Shown here: one piece after another, positions 5,123 through 12,229 of the stretch
Layout: each line of letters starts with the position of its first letter
How positions within the stretch are numbered: the stretch's first letter is position 1
Virus record (IMG/VR): IMGVR_UViG_3300045051_000571
Span: 1 to 25,499 of that record
Origin: a virus
Reading direction: 5' to 3' (one strand)
DNA length: 25,499 nucleotides
Notes under the pieces: model-generated
The model's input: the letters and a program-made list of their open reading frames with translations, nothing else
Database searches by the model: none
Told to the model about the DNA's origin: nothing
Program-made: the position numbers and the translations under genes

Positions 5123-6703
5123 GTGCCCGGGCTTCGCATTGCCGAGGTGGACGCGGCACAGGCGCTCGAGCAGGTGCGCGCCGAGCGCACCCGGCGCTCG
5201 TTCAGCTACTTCGCAGCTCGAGCCTGGGAAGAGGTCGACCCGGCGCCGCTCGTGTGGGGCTGGCACATGCAGGCGATCTGCGACCATCTGCAAGCCGTCA
5301 CCGAAGGGAAGATCCGCCGGCTCTTGATCAACGTCCCGCCCGGGCACGCGAAGTCAATGCTCGTCTCGGTCTTGTGGCCGGCGTGGTCGTGGCTTCGCAC
5401 CCCGTCGTGGCGCTCGCTGTTCGCGAGCTACGCCGACGAGCTGGTACTCCGCGACGCGCGCAAGTGCCGCACGCTGATCGAGTCGGCGTGGTATGGCGGG
5501 CTGCGCGCCACGCTCGCGCGCATGGGCAAGCTCACGCCGTGGGCGCTCGTTGACGACCACAACCAAGTCGGCTACTACGCCAACACCGCGCTGGGCGAGC
5601 GCAAGGCGCTGGCGGTGAAGGGGCAGGGCACGGGGTTTCGCGGCGACACGATCGTCGTCGACGACCCGCTGAAAGCGCAGGACGCCCACAGCGAGGCGGC
5701 GCGGAAAAACGTGCTCACGTGGTGGGATGAGACCATGAGCAGCCGCGCCAACGACCTCGCCACGGGGTCGAAGGTGATCATCATGCAGCGCCTTCACGAG
5801 GCGGACCTCGCGGGGCACGTGCTCGGCAAGAGCGGGTGGGATCACCTTTGCCTGCCCAGCGAGTTCGAGCCGGGCGGCGTCTGCAAGTGCGAGAGCTGCG
5901 CCCGGGGCGCGACCTCGATCGGCTGGCGCGACCCGCGCAAGGCGGCCGGCGAGCTGCTCTTCCCCGCGAAGTTCTCGCGCAAGGTGCTCGACGAGGCGCG
6001 CGTCGACCTGGGGACGTTCGCCTACGCCGCGCAGCACAGGCAGAGCCCGGTGCCTGAGGGCGGCGGGCAGCTCAAGAGCGCTTGGTTCCGGCGCGTGTGG
6101 CGCGCGCCCGGCGAGCCCGAGCACGCCGCGGGGCAGTTCGAGGCGCAGTTCGAGGTGCGCACGCTCACCGCCGACCCGCGCGCGGTGAAGTGGCACGAGC
6201 TGATCGCCGTCATGGACGCGACCTTCAAAAAGACCGACGACGCCGACAAGGTGGCGATCGGGATCTGGGGCCGGCTCGGGCCCGACATGTACCTGCTCGA
6301 TCTCTTCTGGGATCGGGCGGGGTTCGTCGCGACCGTCGAGGCGTTCCAGGGGCTTTGCCGCAAGTGGCCGCGCGTGGGCGCGAAGCTGATCGAGGACAAA
6401 GCGAACGGGAGCGCGGTGATCGACGTGCTTCGGAGCAAGATCCCCGGGATCATCCCCGTCAACCCTCAGGGCGGCAAGGAGGCGCGCATCGCCGCGGCGT
6501 CGCCGTTCGTCGAGGCGGGCAACGTGTGGCTGCCCCTGAACGCGGAGTGGCGCACCCGCGCGGTTGCCGAGTGCGCCAGCTTCCCCAACGCCCCCAACGA
6601 CGACTTCCCCGACATGATGGCCTACGCCGTCATGCGGTTCGCCCCGAAGCTCGGGATGGCCGCGCTTCGGGTCGAGACGCTCAAGAAAGCGCTGGGCGGT
6701 TAG
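5123..6703 (+). CDS. terL: Large terminase subunit
   Basis: 526-aa ATPase-nuclease that pumps DNA into the prohead. The Walker A-like motif is VPPGHAKS (residues 71-78), the Walker B is TIVVDDPLK (about 174-182). The C-terminal RNase H-like nuclease has its acidic residues at MDATFKKTD (about 364), LIEDKANGSA and NDDFPDMMAYAVMRF. Internal CKCESCARG (about 252) is a CxxC pair in the linker. Length is typical. The GTG at 5123 follows the preceding stop by 4 bases; a GTG at 5093 would add ten residues by overlapping the upstream gene and seems less likely. Confidence 0.93.
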   Translation: MPGLRIAEVDAAQALEQVRAERTRRSFSYFAARAWEEVDPAPLVWGWHMQAICDHLQAVTEGKIRRLLINVPPGHAKSMLVSVLWPAWSWLRTPSWRSLFASYADELVLRDARKCRTLIESAWYGGLRATLARMGKLTPWALVDDHNQVGYYANTALGERKALAVKGQGTGFRGDTIVVDDPLKAQDAHSEAARKNVLTWWDETMSSRANDLATGSKVIIMQRLHEADLAGHVLGKSGWDHLCLPSEFEPGGVCKCESCARGATSIGWRDPRKAAGELLFPAKFSRKVLDEARVDLGTFAYAAQHRQSPVPEGGGQLKSAWFRRVWRAPGEPEHAAGQFEAQFEVRTLTADPRAVKWHELIAVMDATFKKTDDADKVAIGIWGRLGPDMYLLDLFWDRAGFVATVEAFQGLCRKWPRVGAKLIEDKANGSAVIDVLRSKIPGIIPVNPQGGKEARIAAASPFVEAGNVWLPLNAEWRTRAVAECASFPNAPNDDFPDMMAYAVMRFAPKLGMAALRVETLKKALGG

Positions 6704-6760
6704 CTCTCGACCGGCGGCACCTTCCGACCTCAAGCGCTCCAAGACCGCCCGCGCGCTCGC

Positions 6761-6790
6761 TTGACTGTTTACCAGCCGACCCTGTAGGGT
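6761..6790 (+). promoter_or_regulatory. Late-type promoter L2 (leaderless methyltransferase)
   Basis: TTGACT (6761-6766), 18-bp spacer, TAGGGT (6785-6790), then 7 nt to ATG 6798. The AGGG of the -10 box could also serve as a ribosome site 8 nt before the ATG, but if the promoter is real it would not be in the transcript. Confidence 0.6.
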
Positions 6791-6797
6791 GCTCGAC

Positions 6798-7622
6798 ATG
6801 TCCGCCGCCCTCGAGCTGGTGCCCGACCCCCAAGACCTCGACGAGCCGCGCGAGGTGGCGCCGCAGCCTTTGCCGCCCCCGCGCGTGCTCGCGCCCTACT
6901 TCGACGACGACCGCGCGGCGCTCTTCCGCGGCGAGGCGCTCGGGATCCTGTGCGACCTGCCCGGCGGGTGTGTCGACGCGGTGATCACCGATCCGCCCTA
7001 CAGCTCCGGCGGCGCGTTCCGCGGCGATCGGATGCTCAACACGACCGCCAAGTACGTGAACACCGACGTTCAGAAGACGCACCCCGACTTCTCCGGCGAC
7101 AACCGCGACCAGCGCAGCTTCGCCGTGTGGTGCGCGCTGTGGCTCTCCGAGTGCCTGCGCATCGCCAAGCCCGCGGCGCCGATCTGTGTCTTCACCGATT
7201 GGCGCCAGCTCCCCAGCGTCACCGACGCGATCCAGGCGGGCGGGTGGATCTGGCGCGGGATCGGCGTCTGGGACAAGACCGAGGGCGTGCGCCCGTTCCT
7301 TGGCCGCTTCCGGCAACAGGCCGAGTTCCTCGTGTGGGGCACGAACGGCCCCGCGCCGCTGCGGCCCGAGGTCGGCGCGCTTCCCGGCGTGTGGCGGCAC
7401 AGCTCGAAGGGCGCGCGCAAAGAGCATATCGCCGCGAAGGACGTCGACCTCATGCGGCAGGTCGTGCGGATCTGCGACCCGGGCGGCGTGGTGCTCGACC
7501 CCTTCAACGGCTCAGGCTCGACCGGCGTTGCCGCGCTGCTCGAGGGGCGGCGCTACTTGGGGATCGAGCTGCACGAGCACAACCTGCAGGTGAGCGTGCG
7601 GCGCCTGTGCGAGGTCGGCTAG
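6798..7622 (+). CDS. DNA N6-adenine or N4-cytosine methyltransferase
   Basis: 274-aa amino-methyltransferase. Motif IV AVITDPPYSSGG has DPPY at residues 65-68; the cofactor motif DPFNGSGSTG lies near residues 234-243, so the catalytic motif precedes the AdoMet-binding motif, the beta-class order. DPPY does not settle adenine versus cytosine. No restriction endonuclease is adjacent, so it is an orphan enzyme, probably protecting phage DNA from host restriction or marking it for packaging or regulation. ATG 6798 is preferred over GTG 6789, which lies inside the -10 box of promoter L2. Located between terminase and portal genes. Confidence 0.9.
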   Translation: MSAALELVPDPQDLDEPREVAPQPLPPPRVLAPYFDDDRAALFRGEALGILCDLPGGCVDAVITDPPYSSGGAFRGDRMLNTTAKYVNTDVQKTHPDFSGDNRDQRSFAVWCALWLSECLRIAKPAAPICVFTDWRQLPSVTDAIQAGGWIWRGIGVWDKTEGVRPFLGRFRQQAEFLVWGTNGPAPLRPEVGALPGVWRHSSKGARKEHIAAKDVDLMRQVVRICDPGGVVLDPFNGSGSTGVAALLEGRRYLGIELHEHNLQVSVRRLCEVG

Positions 7623-7633
7623 CGCGTCGGCGC

Positions 7634-7663
7634 TCGACTGTCAACGGGTGGGCATCGTATCCT
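7634..7663 (+). promoter_or_regulatory. Late-type promoter L3 (leaderless portal)
   Basis: TCGACT (7634-7639), 18-bp spacer, TATCCT (7658-7663), then 7 nt to ATG 7671. Aligned with L2 the two share GACTGT after the -35 region, GTA at the -10, and CGAC just before ATG. There is no Shine-Dalgarno sequence before the portal start, which supports a leaderless transcript. Confidence 0.55.
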
Positions 7664-7670
7664 CGACGAC

Positions 7671-9722
7671 ATGAGCCCGACCCCCGCCCCCCTTGCCGCT
7701 CTCAAGACCGCGGCCAGCAATCCCGACAACCTCGTGCGGCTCGCGCAGTTCGCGCGCCGGCTCGACGGCTGGCAGAACGCCTTTACCGGCTTGGGCACCT
7801 CGCGCGACAAGCGAGAGGCGACAGCGATCGGGGCGACCACCAAGATCCCCTTTGAGGTGCTCCGGGACATGTACCGGAGCGATTTCCTCACCGCGCGGAT
7901 CGTTGACAAGCCCGCCGCCGAAATGTGCCGGGAGTGGATCGAGGTCCGGATCCAAGATCAGAAGGAGGCGGGGGAGGCGTGCGACCAATGGCTCGACGAC
8001 CTCGACGCCCGCGCCGCGTTCGAGCTGGCGCTGCAATGGCGTCGCGGGTACGGGGGCGCGGGGATCCTGCTCGGGATCAATCGTGACAACCCGCCGACGC
8101 CCGAGCAAATGGCGGCGCCGCTCAACCCCGGCGACATCCGGACGATCGACCACCTCACCGTGTTCTCCGCGCGGGAGTTGCAGACGGTCGCCTACTACTC
8201 CGACCCGCTCTCGCCGAAGTTCGGGCAGCCCGCGGTCTACCGCATCGTGCCCCAGGTGCCCTTCGGAATCTCGGGGCAGGCGATCATGTCGTTCGGCGCG
8301 ACCATGCTGGATCCCGTCATGGCGGGCGCGCCGACGCACCCCTGGTCAATCCTCCCCGAGGTGCACGAGAGCTGGATCCTGCGGTTCGACGGCGCGGTGG
8401 TCGACCGCCGGCAGCGGCTCGAGAATTGGGGCTGGGGCGACGCGGTGCTTCAACGCTGCTACGACATCATCCGCGACGTGGGGTCGAGCTGGGGATCGAT
8501 CGCCAACCTGTTGCAGGACTTCGCGCAGGGCATCTTTTCGATGCCGGGTCTTATGGACGCGCTCGCGTCGGACAACGAAGGGCTGATCCAGAAGCGGCTC
8601 GAGCTGCTCGACCTGACCCGCTCCAATCAGCGGATGATCGCGCTCGACGGCGGGCGCGAAGACGGCGGCGGCAAGGAGGAGTTCAAGCGCGAGGTGGCGA
8701 CCCTGACCGGCGCCGCTGAAGTGCTCAACAGCATGTTTCAGCTCTTGAGCGCCGCCGCCGATCAGCCTCTCACCATGCTGCTCGGTCAGAGCCCGAAGGG
8801 CTTGGGCAATGAGGGCGAGAGCGACATGGAGCGGTGGCGCGATCACGTCGCCGACCTGCAACGCTCCGACATGTTGCCTCAGCTCAAGCGGCTGATCGAG
8901 CTGGGCATGACGGCGACCAAGGGCCCGACGGGTGGCAAGGTCTACACCGAGCCGACCGAGGGGAGGAACGGCAAGAAGAGCGGGCGGCGCCCGTGGTCGA
9001 TCTACTTCCGGCCGCTGCGCCAGCTCGACGAGCAGGAGCAGGCCACCCTGCGCAAGACGATCGCCGAGACCGACCAGATCAACATCGCACAGGGGATCTA
9101 CACGCCTGAGGAAGCGCGCACCTCGCACTACGGGGGCGACGGGTTCTCGGTCGAGGTGCAGCTCGATCACGAGACGCGCGAGGCGTTTGAGACGACCGAC
9201 CCCGCCGAGGGCGCGGGGATGTGCCCCGACTGCGGCGTGCCGTGCGAGCCGGGCAAGCCGTGCCCGAAGTGCGGCGCGGTCGCTCCCGAGGCGCCGGCCG
9301 CCCCGCCGCCGGGGACGCTCGAGCAGGAGGGCGAGGAAATGCCCGCGACCGGAGCGCCGGCCAAGCCCGGCGAGTCGGCGACCGCGCCCGGCGGCGCCGA
9401 CCTGCAAGCGCTCGCCCTGAACGGCGCACAGATCACCGGCATGGTGGCGATCCTCGCCGCGGTGCGCGACGGCAGCCTCCCGCCCGAGTCGGCGATCGTC
9501 GCTCTGCAAGTGAGCTTCCCCGCGCAGATCGATGCGGAGAAGGCGCGCAAGCTCGTGACCCCGATCGAGGTGAAGGAGCCGCCTGCGCCGCCCGACCCGC
9601 TCGAGCTGGCGAAGGCGAGGGCGGCCGGCGCGCCCCCGCCCCCGGGCGCTCCGGGGAAGGCGCCGCCGTTCGGCAAGCCGGTCGCTGGGGACAAGCCCGT
9701 GGGCGGTGAGCCGAAGCCGTGA
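7671..9722 (+). CDS. Portal protein (DUF1073-like) with a C-terminal zinc ribbon
   Basis: 683-aa portal, the ring at the head vertex through which DNA passes. Family signatures: DGWQNAFTGLGTSRDKR (about 32-48), RSDFLTARIVDKPAAEMCRE, GGAGILLGI, the conserved NWGWGDAVLQRCYD (about 252-265), and LLGQSPKGLGNEGESD before the C-terminal stem. The core ends near residue 500. The tail is unusual: CPDCGVPCEPGKPCPKCG (about 518-535), a zinc-ribbon pattern, followed by proline/alanine-rich linker and a short helical region, making the protein longer than typical relatives. The stop overlaps the next GTG start (GTGA at 9719-9722). Confidence 0.9.
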   Translation: MSPTPAPLAALKTAASNPDNLVRLAQFARRLDGWQNAFTGLGTSRDKREATAIGATTKIPFEVLRDMYRSDFLTARIVDKPAAEMCREWIEVRIQDQKEAGEACDQWLDDLDARAAFELALQWRRGYGGAGILLGINRDNPPTPEQMAAPLNPGDIRTIDHLTVFSARELQTVAYYSDPLSPKFGQPAVYRIVPQVPFGISGQAIMSFGATMLDPVMAGAPTHPWSILPEVHESWILRFDGAVVDRRQRLENWGWGDAVLQRCYDIIRDVGSSWGSIANLLQDFAQGIFSMPGLMDALASDNEGLIQKRLELLDLTRSNQRMIALDGGREDGGGKEEFKREVATLTGAAEVLNSMFQLLSAAADQPLTMLLGQSPKGLGNEGESDMERWRDHVADLQRSDMLPQLKRLIELGMTATKGPTGGKVYTEPTEGRNGKKSGRRPWSIYFRPLRQLDEQEQATLRKTIAETDQINIAQGIYTPEEARTSHYGGDGFSVEVQLDHETREAFETTDPAEGAGMCPDCGVPCEPGKPCPKCGAVAPEAPAAPPPGTLEQEGEEMPATGAPAKPGESATAPGGADLQALALNGAQITGMVAILAAVRDGSLPPESAIVALQVSFPAQIDAEKARKLVTPIEVKEPPAPPDPLELAKARAAGAPPPPGAPGKAPPFGKPVAGDKPVGGEPKP

Positions 9723-10588
9723 CCCGTCAAGACCTGATCGCCCTGATCCGGCACAGCGGCCTGAGGCGCGCCCCGCGGCGCCGCCCCCGGCGCATGTTGC
9801 CGCCCGACGCGATCCGGCTGCGCTACTTCGCCGCGCTGCGCTCCGGGTTCCTGCACGACCTGCGCGAGCTGATCCGCAACAGGCTGATCCCCAGGTTGCA
9901 GACCCTCGCCGCCAACGTCTCGGCGCTGCGGCAGGATGCCGGGGAGTTCGACGACGGCGACCTGCACGACACGCTCGAGCAGCTCGCCGATCAGCTCGCC
10001 GAGAAGTGGACCGCGCGCCGCTTCGCGCAGGTCGTGCAGCCCTTCGCGCAGGACACCGCGCGCTACTCGCGCGAGCAACTGATCGGCGTCATGCGAGACC
10101 AGATCGGGATCGACGTGCTCGCCTCCGAGCCTTGGCTGCAGGCCGAGGTCTCGCGGTGGACTTCCCAAAACGTCGCCCTGATCAAGACGGTCCCCCAGAC
10201 GTTCTTCGCCGACATCGAACGCCGGCTGGTCGACGGGCTGCACAGCGGCGAGCGCTGGGAGAACCTCGCCGACATGCTCGAGGAGCGGATGGGCGTCGCC
10301 GAGTCGCGCGCGAACCTGATCGCCCGCGACCAAGTGGGGAAGCTGTTCGGGCAGCTCAACGAAAAGCGGCAGACCGAGTTGGGCGTTACCGGCTACGTGT
10401 GGCGCACCGTGCACGACAACCGCGTGCGCGAGCTGCACGAGGATCGCGACGGGCAGCACTTCGACTGGAACGATCCGCCGGAGGAGACGCCCGACGACGG
10501 GCACCCGGGCACACCGATCCAGTGCCGGTGCTACGCGGAGCCCGACCTCACCGAGATTTTCGGAGAGGCTCTCAGCGAGCCTTCTTGA
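9719..10588 (+). CDS. Phage head morphogenesis protein (Mu gpF / SPP1 gp7 family)
   Basis: 289-aa minor head protein, coupled to the portal gene. The C-terminal family signature is clear: YVWRTVHDNRVRELHEDRDG (about 225-244) followed by HPGTPIQCRCYAEP (about 261-274). Upstream helices include AESRANLIARDQVGKLFGQLNEKR. The N-terminus is basic (RRAPRRRPRR). Such proteins bind the portal and are packaged in small numbers in the prohead. The 3' end overlaps by 17 bases the end of a convergent gene. Confidence 0.9.
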   Translation: MTRQDLIALIRHSGLRRAPRRRPRRMLPPDAIRLRYFAALRSGFLHDLRELIRNRLIPRLQTLAANVSALRQDAGEFDDGDLHDTLEQLADQLAEKWTARRFAQVVQPFAQDTARYSREQLIGVMRDQIGIDVLASEPWLQAEVSRWTSQNVALIKTVPQTFFADIERRLVDGLHSGERWENLADMLEERMGVAESRANLIARDQVGKLFGQLNEKRQTELGVTGYVWRTVHDNRVRELHEDRDGQHFDWNDPPEETPDDGHPGTPIQCRCYAEPDLTEIFGEALSEPS

Positions 10589-10922
10589 CGTGCAGGAGCT
10601 TGGTAATCGCGTCGTTGACAACGACCGGCGCCAGCTCCCCGCCCGGCAGGTTGAAGAGCGCTCGAGCCGCTAGGCACATGACGCTGCCCTCGTGCACGCG
10701 CCGGCAGATTGCCGGGCGCCGTTCGTAGATCGAGCACCGCACCTGCTCGCCGATCATCCCGCGCAGGGCGATGCAGCGGTAGTTCGTCTCCGCCGGTGGG
10801 GTGGGGCTGTTCTTCATGGTGAGCCGGGGCCCGATGTGCTCGCGTGGGATCTCGTCGCCATCCTCGAGGCGGACTTCGGTGCAGCAACAGGCGCCGCAGG
10901 TGCGGCAGTCGAAGGGCTTCAC
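10572..10922 (-). CDS. YkgJ-type cysteine-cluster protein
   Basis: 116-aa protein from GTG 10922. FDCRTCGACC near the N-terminus, RCIAL, then CSIYERRPAICRRV and a late MCLA follow the FxCxxCGxCC...CxIYxxRPxxCR pattern of the zinc or iron-sulfur cluster family UPF0153/YkgJ. Biochemical role in phages unknown. It is the last gene of a leftward cassette, and its GTG overlaps the TGA of the zincin gene (10919-10922). The convergent overlap with the head morphogenesis gene shows how tightly the cassette is fitted. Confidence 0.85.
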   Translation of the reverse strand: MKPFDCRTCGACCCTEVRLEDGDEIPREHIGPRLTMKNSPTPPAETNYRCIALRGMIGEQVRCSIYERRPAICRRVHEGSVMCLAARALFNLPGGELAPVVVNDAITKLLHVKKAR

Positions 10923-11407
10923 GGGGCGACCTCAGGGCGGTGGCAACGGTCGCGGTGCGCGCCGTGCTCGGTGATCCACTTGTCGTTGGCGATCACGAGC
11001 GGCCAGATCGGATCGCTGTGGTCGAGGTCGGGCCGCCCGGCGCATTCGAGCAGGTGGTGCGCCAGCTCATGCGCGAAGGCGGAGTGATAGGCACAGCGCC
11101 GGGTCGCCAGCTCGACCTCGCCGCGCCCGTGGTGCAGCCCGTAGCAGGCGAAGCGCTCGGGCGAGCCGGCGGGGCAGGGGAGCACGCGCGCGGGGTGCAC
11201 GGTGACGGCGAGCCGGGGCAGGCACTCGGCGAGGCGCTCGAGGGGCACGCCCCACGCGCCCGCGGCGGTGCGCAGGGTCAGCTCTTCCAGCTCCGCCAGC
11301 TCGTCGGCGTGCAGGTTGCCGGGGCCATAGACCGCCACGCCGTGCCCCGTTACGAGGTCGGGGGCGCGGCAGGCGACGAGGGCGAGCAGGAGCAACGCGG
11401 GGCGCAT
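10919..11407 (-). CDS. Lipoprotein with HExxH zincin motif
   Basis: 162-aa protein. The start at ATG 11407 is fixed by AGGAGG 4 nt upstream; an earlier in-frame start at 11503 would add 32 arginine-rich residues and destroy the signal peptide. MRPALLLLALVAC gives a short signal with lipobox LVAC (C13), so the protein should be lipid-anchored. HSAFAHELAHHLLE contains HELAH (113-117), the zinc metallopeptidase motif, with H130 a candidate third ligand. Six further cysteines (C62, C78, C88, C105, C122 and one near the C-terminus) could form disulfides outside the cytoplasm. No exact family recognised. Could modify the envelope of the infected cell, assist lysis, or block superinfection; these are inferences. 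Confidence 0.7.
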   Translation of the reverse strand: MRPALLLLALVACRAPDLVTGHGVAVYGPGNLHADELAELEELTLRTAAGAWGVPLERLAECLPRLAVTVHPARVLPCPAGSPERFACYGLHHGRGEVELATRRCAYHSAFAHELAHHLLECAGRPDLDHSDPIWPLVIANDKWITEHGAHRDRCHRPEVAP

Positions 11408-11415
11408 GGTGCCTC

Positions 11416-11667
11416 CTAGTCTACGATCGCCTTCGCGCCGTCGACCACGTAGCAGATCCGCAGGTCGTCGACCGCGTAGACCTGGGGCTTGAGATCCCGC
11501 CAATGCTCGAACTTTTCGAGGGCGGTTTGGTGCGCCAAAGCGCTTGCCTTGGTCGAGTGCTCACCGAGCACGCGCAGCACGCCGATTTCAGGGTCAGTAA
11601 TCACGGCGAGAATGTAGCGGGTTCGCGGGTCGCGCTTGAGAGCGTAGGCGGCTGCGTAGTTCATCAT
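11416..11667 (-). CDS. Small hypothetical protein in the moron cassette
   Basis: 83-aa protein MMNYAAAYALKRDPRTRYIL... ending RICYVVDGAKAIVD. GGGAG lies 10 nt before the first ATG and 13 nt before a second ATG (11664). It looks like a small alpha/beta domain; no family recognised. It is 8 bp before the zincin gene and 21 bp after the gene upstream, consistent with one transcript. Confidence 0.6.
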   Translation of the reverse strand: MMNYAAAYALKRDPRTRYILAVITDPEIGVLRVLGEHSTKASALAHQTALEKFEHWRDLKPQVYAVDDLRICYVVDGAKAIVD

Positions 11668-11688
11668 GGGGTCGGTTCTCCCTTCAAG

Positions 11689-12072
11689 CTACCGCGTCGC
11701 CTTGAAGGCGGCGCGGGCGGCGGCGAACCCGCCGAGGTAGTTGATCTGCGCGAGGCGGTTGGGCTTGCCGTCGAAGTCGGCGGGGACGGCCGAGCGGGGT
11801 GCCCGCGCGTCGAGGAACGCCTGCCATTCGGCGTCGTGCTTCTCGTAGGCGGCGCGGCGAGCCGCTTCCGCGGCCGCGCGCTTGGCGTCGTCGGCGATCT
11901 TGGTCTCGCTCTTCACGATCTTGGCGCTGGTCTTGAGGGCGCGGGCGGCACAGACGACGCCGTAGTGCACCACGTTGCCGGCCGCCGTCTCAATCGCAAC
12001 CGTCGACTTGAGGTCGATCTTGCCGCAGCAATCACACACCGTCACGCTGTCGTCGGTCCCGAGGAATCGCAT
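11689..12072 (-). CDS. Zinc-binding phage protein with CxxCG motif
   Basis: 127-aa protein MRFLGTDDSVTVCDCCGKID, then VVHYGVVCAARAL, a combination I recognise from small phage and plasmid proteins (CxxCGKxxL ... YGxxCAARAL), probably one zinc site. A long charged helix follows (KSETKIADDAKRAAAEAARR). The ATG at 12072 has GGGAG 5-6 nt upstream and a leader resembling P2. In-frame ATGs at 12102 and 12099 sit at the predicted transcription start of P4 and could give a leaderless longer form. First gene of the moron cassette. Function unknown. Confidence 0.75.
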   Translation of the reverse strand: MRFLGTDDSVTVCDCCGKIDLKSTVAIETAAGNVVHYGVVCAARALKTSAKIVKSETKIADDAKRAAAEAARRAAYEKHDAEWQAFLDARAPRSAVPADFDGKPNRLAQINYLGGFAAARAAFKATR

Positions 12073-12108
12073 TGCCGCTCCCGTGTTCGCGTTGTTCATC
12101 ATGGCGCT

Positions 12109-12137
12109 ACTCTAACAACCTGCTAGGCGCTTGTCAA
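12109..12137 (-). promoter_or_regulatory. Promoter P4 with shared operator, driving the moron cassette
   Basis: Leftward TTGACA (12137-12132), 17-bp spacer, TAGAGT (12114-12109). The plus-strand operator ACAACCTGCTAGGCGCTTGT (12115-12134) is the reverse complement, with one mismatch, of the P2 operator. Lies about 9 kb from P3, inside the late region. Confidence 0.78.
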
Positions 12138-12191
12138 GTGTCTAGAAACAGGAAAGCGAGAATCCCAAAAACTGTTAAGGATCTCAGGGGC

Positions 12192-12221
12192 TTGCACGGT
12201 TGCCCGCCCTACATGTAGGAT
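12192..12221 (+). promoter_or_regulatory. Late-type promoter L4 (leaderless prohead protease)
   Basis: TTGCAC (12192-12197), 18-bp spacer, TAGGAT (12216-12221), then 8 nt to ATG 12230. It is divergent from P4 with about 55 bp between the two -35 boxes, so the cassette and the capsid operon start from one short intergenic region. AGGA in the -10 box could alternatively be a ribosome site 9 nt from the ATG. Confidence 0.5.
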
Positions 12222-12229
12222 TTTGGGCA

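Noticed and set aside
4131-6799. Long minus-strand open frames opposite the terminase genes.
   Set aside because: High-GC antisense shadows, rich in R, A and P, without family motifs or ribosome sites; the plus-strand terminase motifs are decisive.
8346-9509. 387-codon minus-strand frame opposite the portal gene.
   Set aside because: It is an antisense shadow of a clear portal protein and has low-complexity Arg/Leu/Ala composition.
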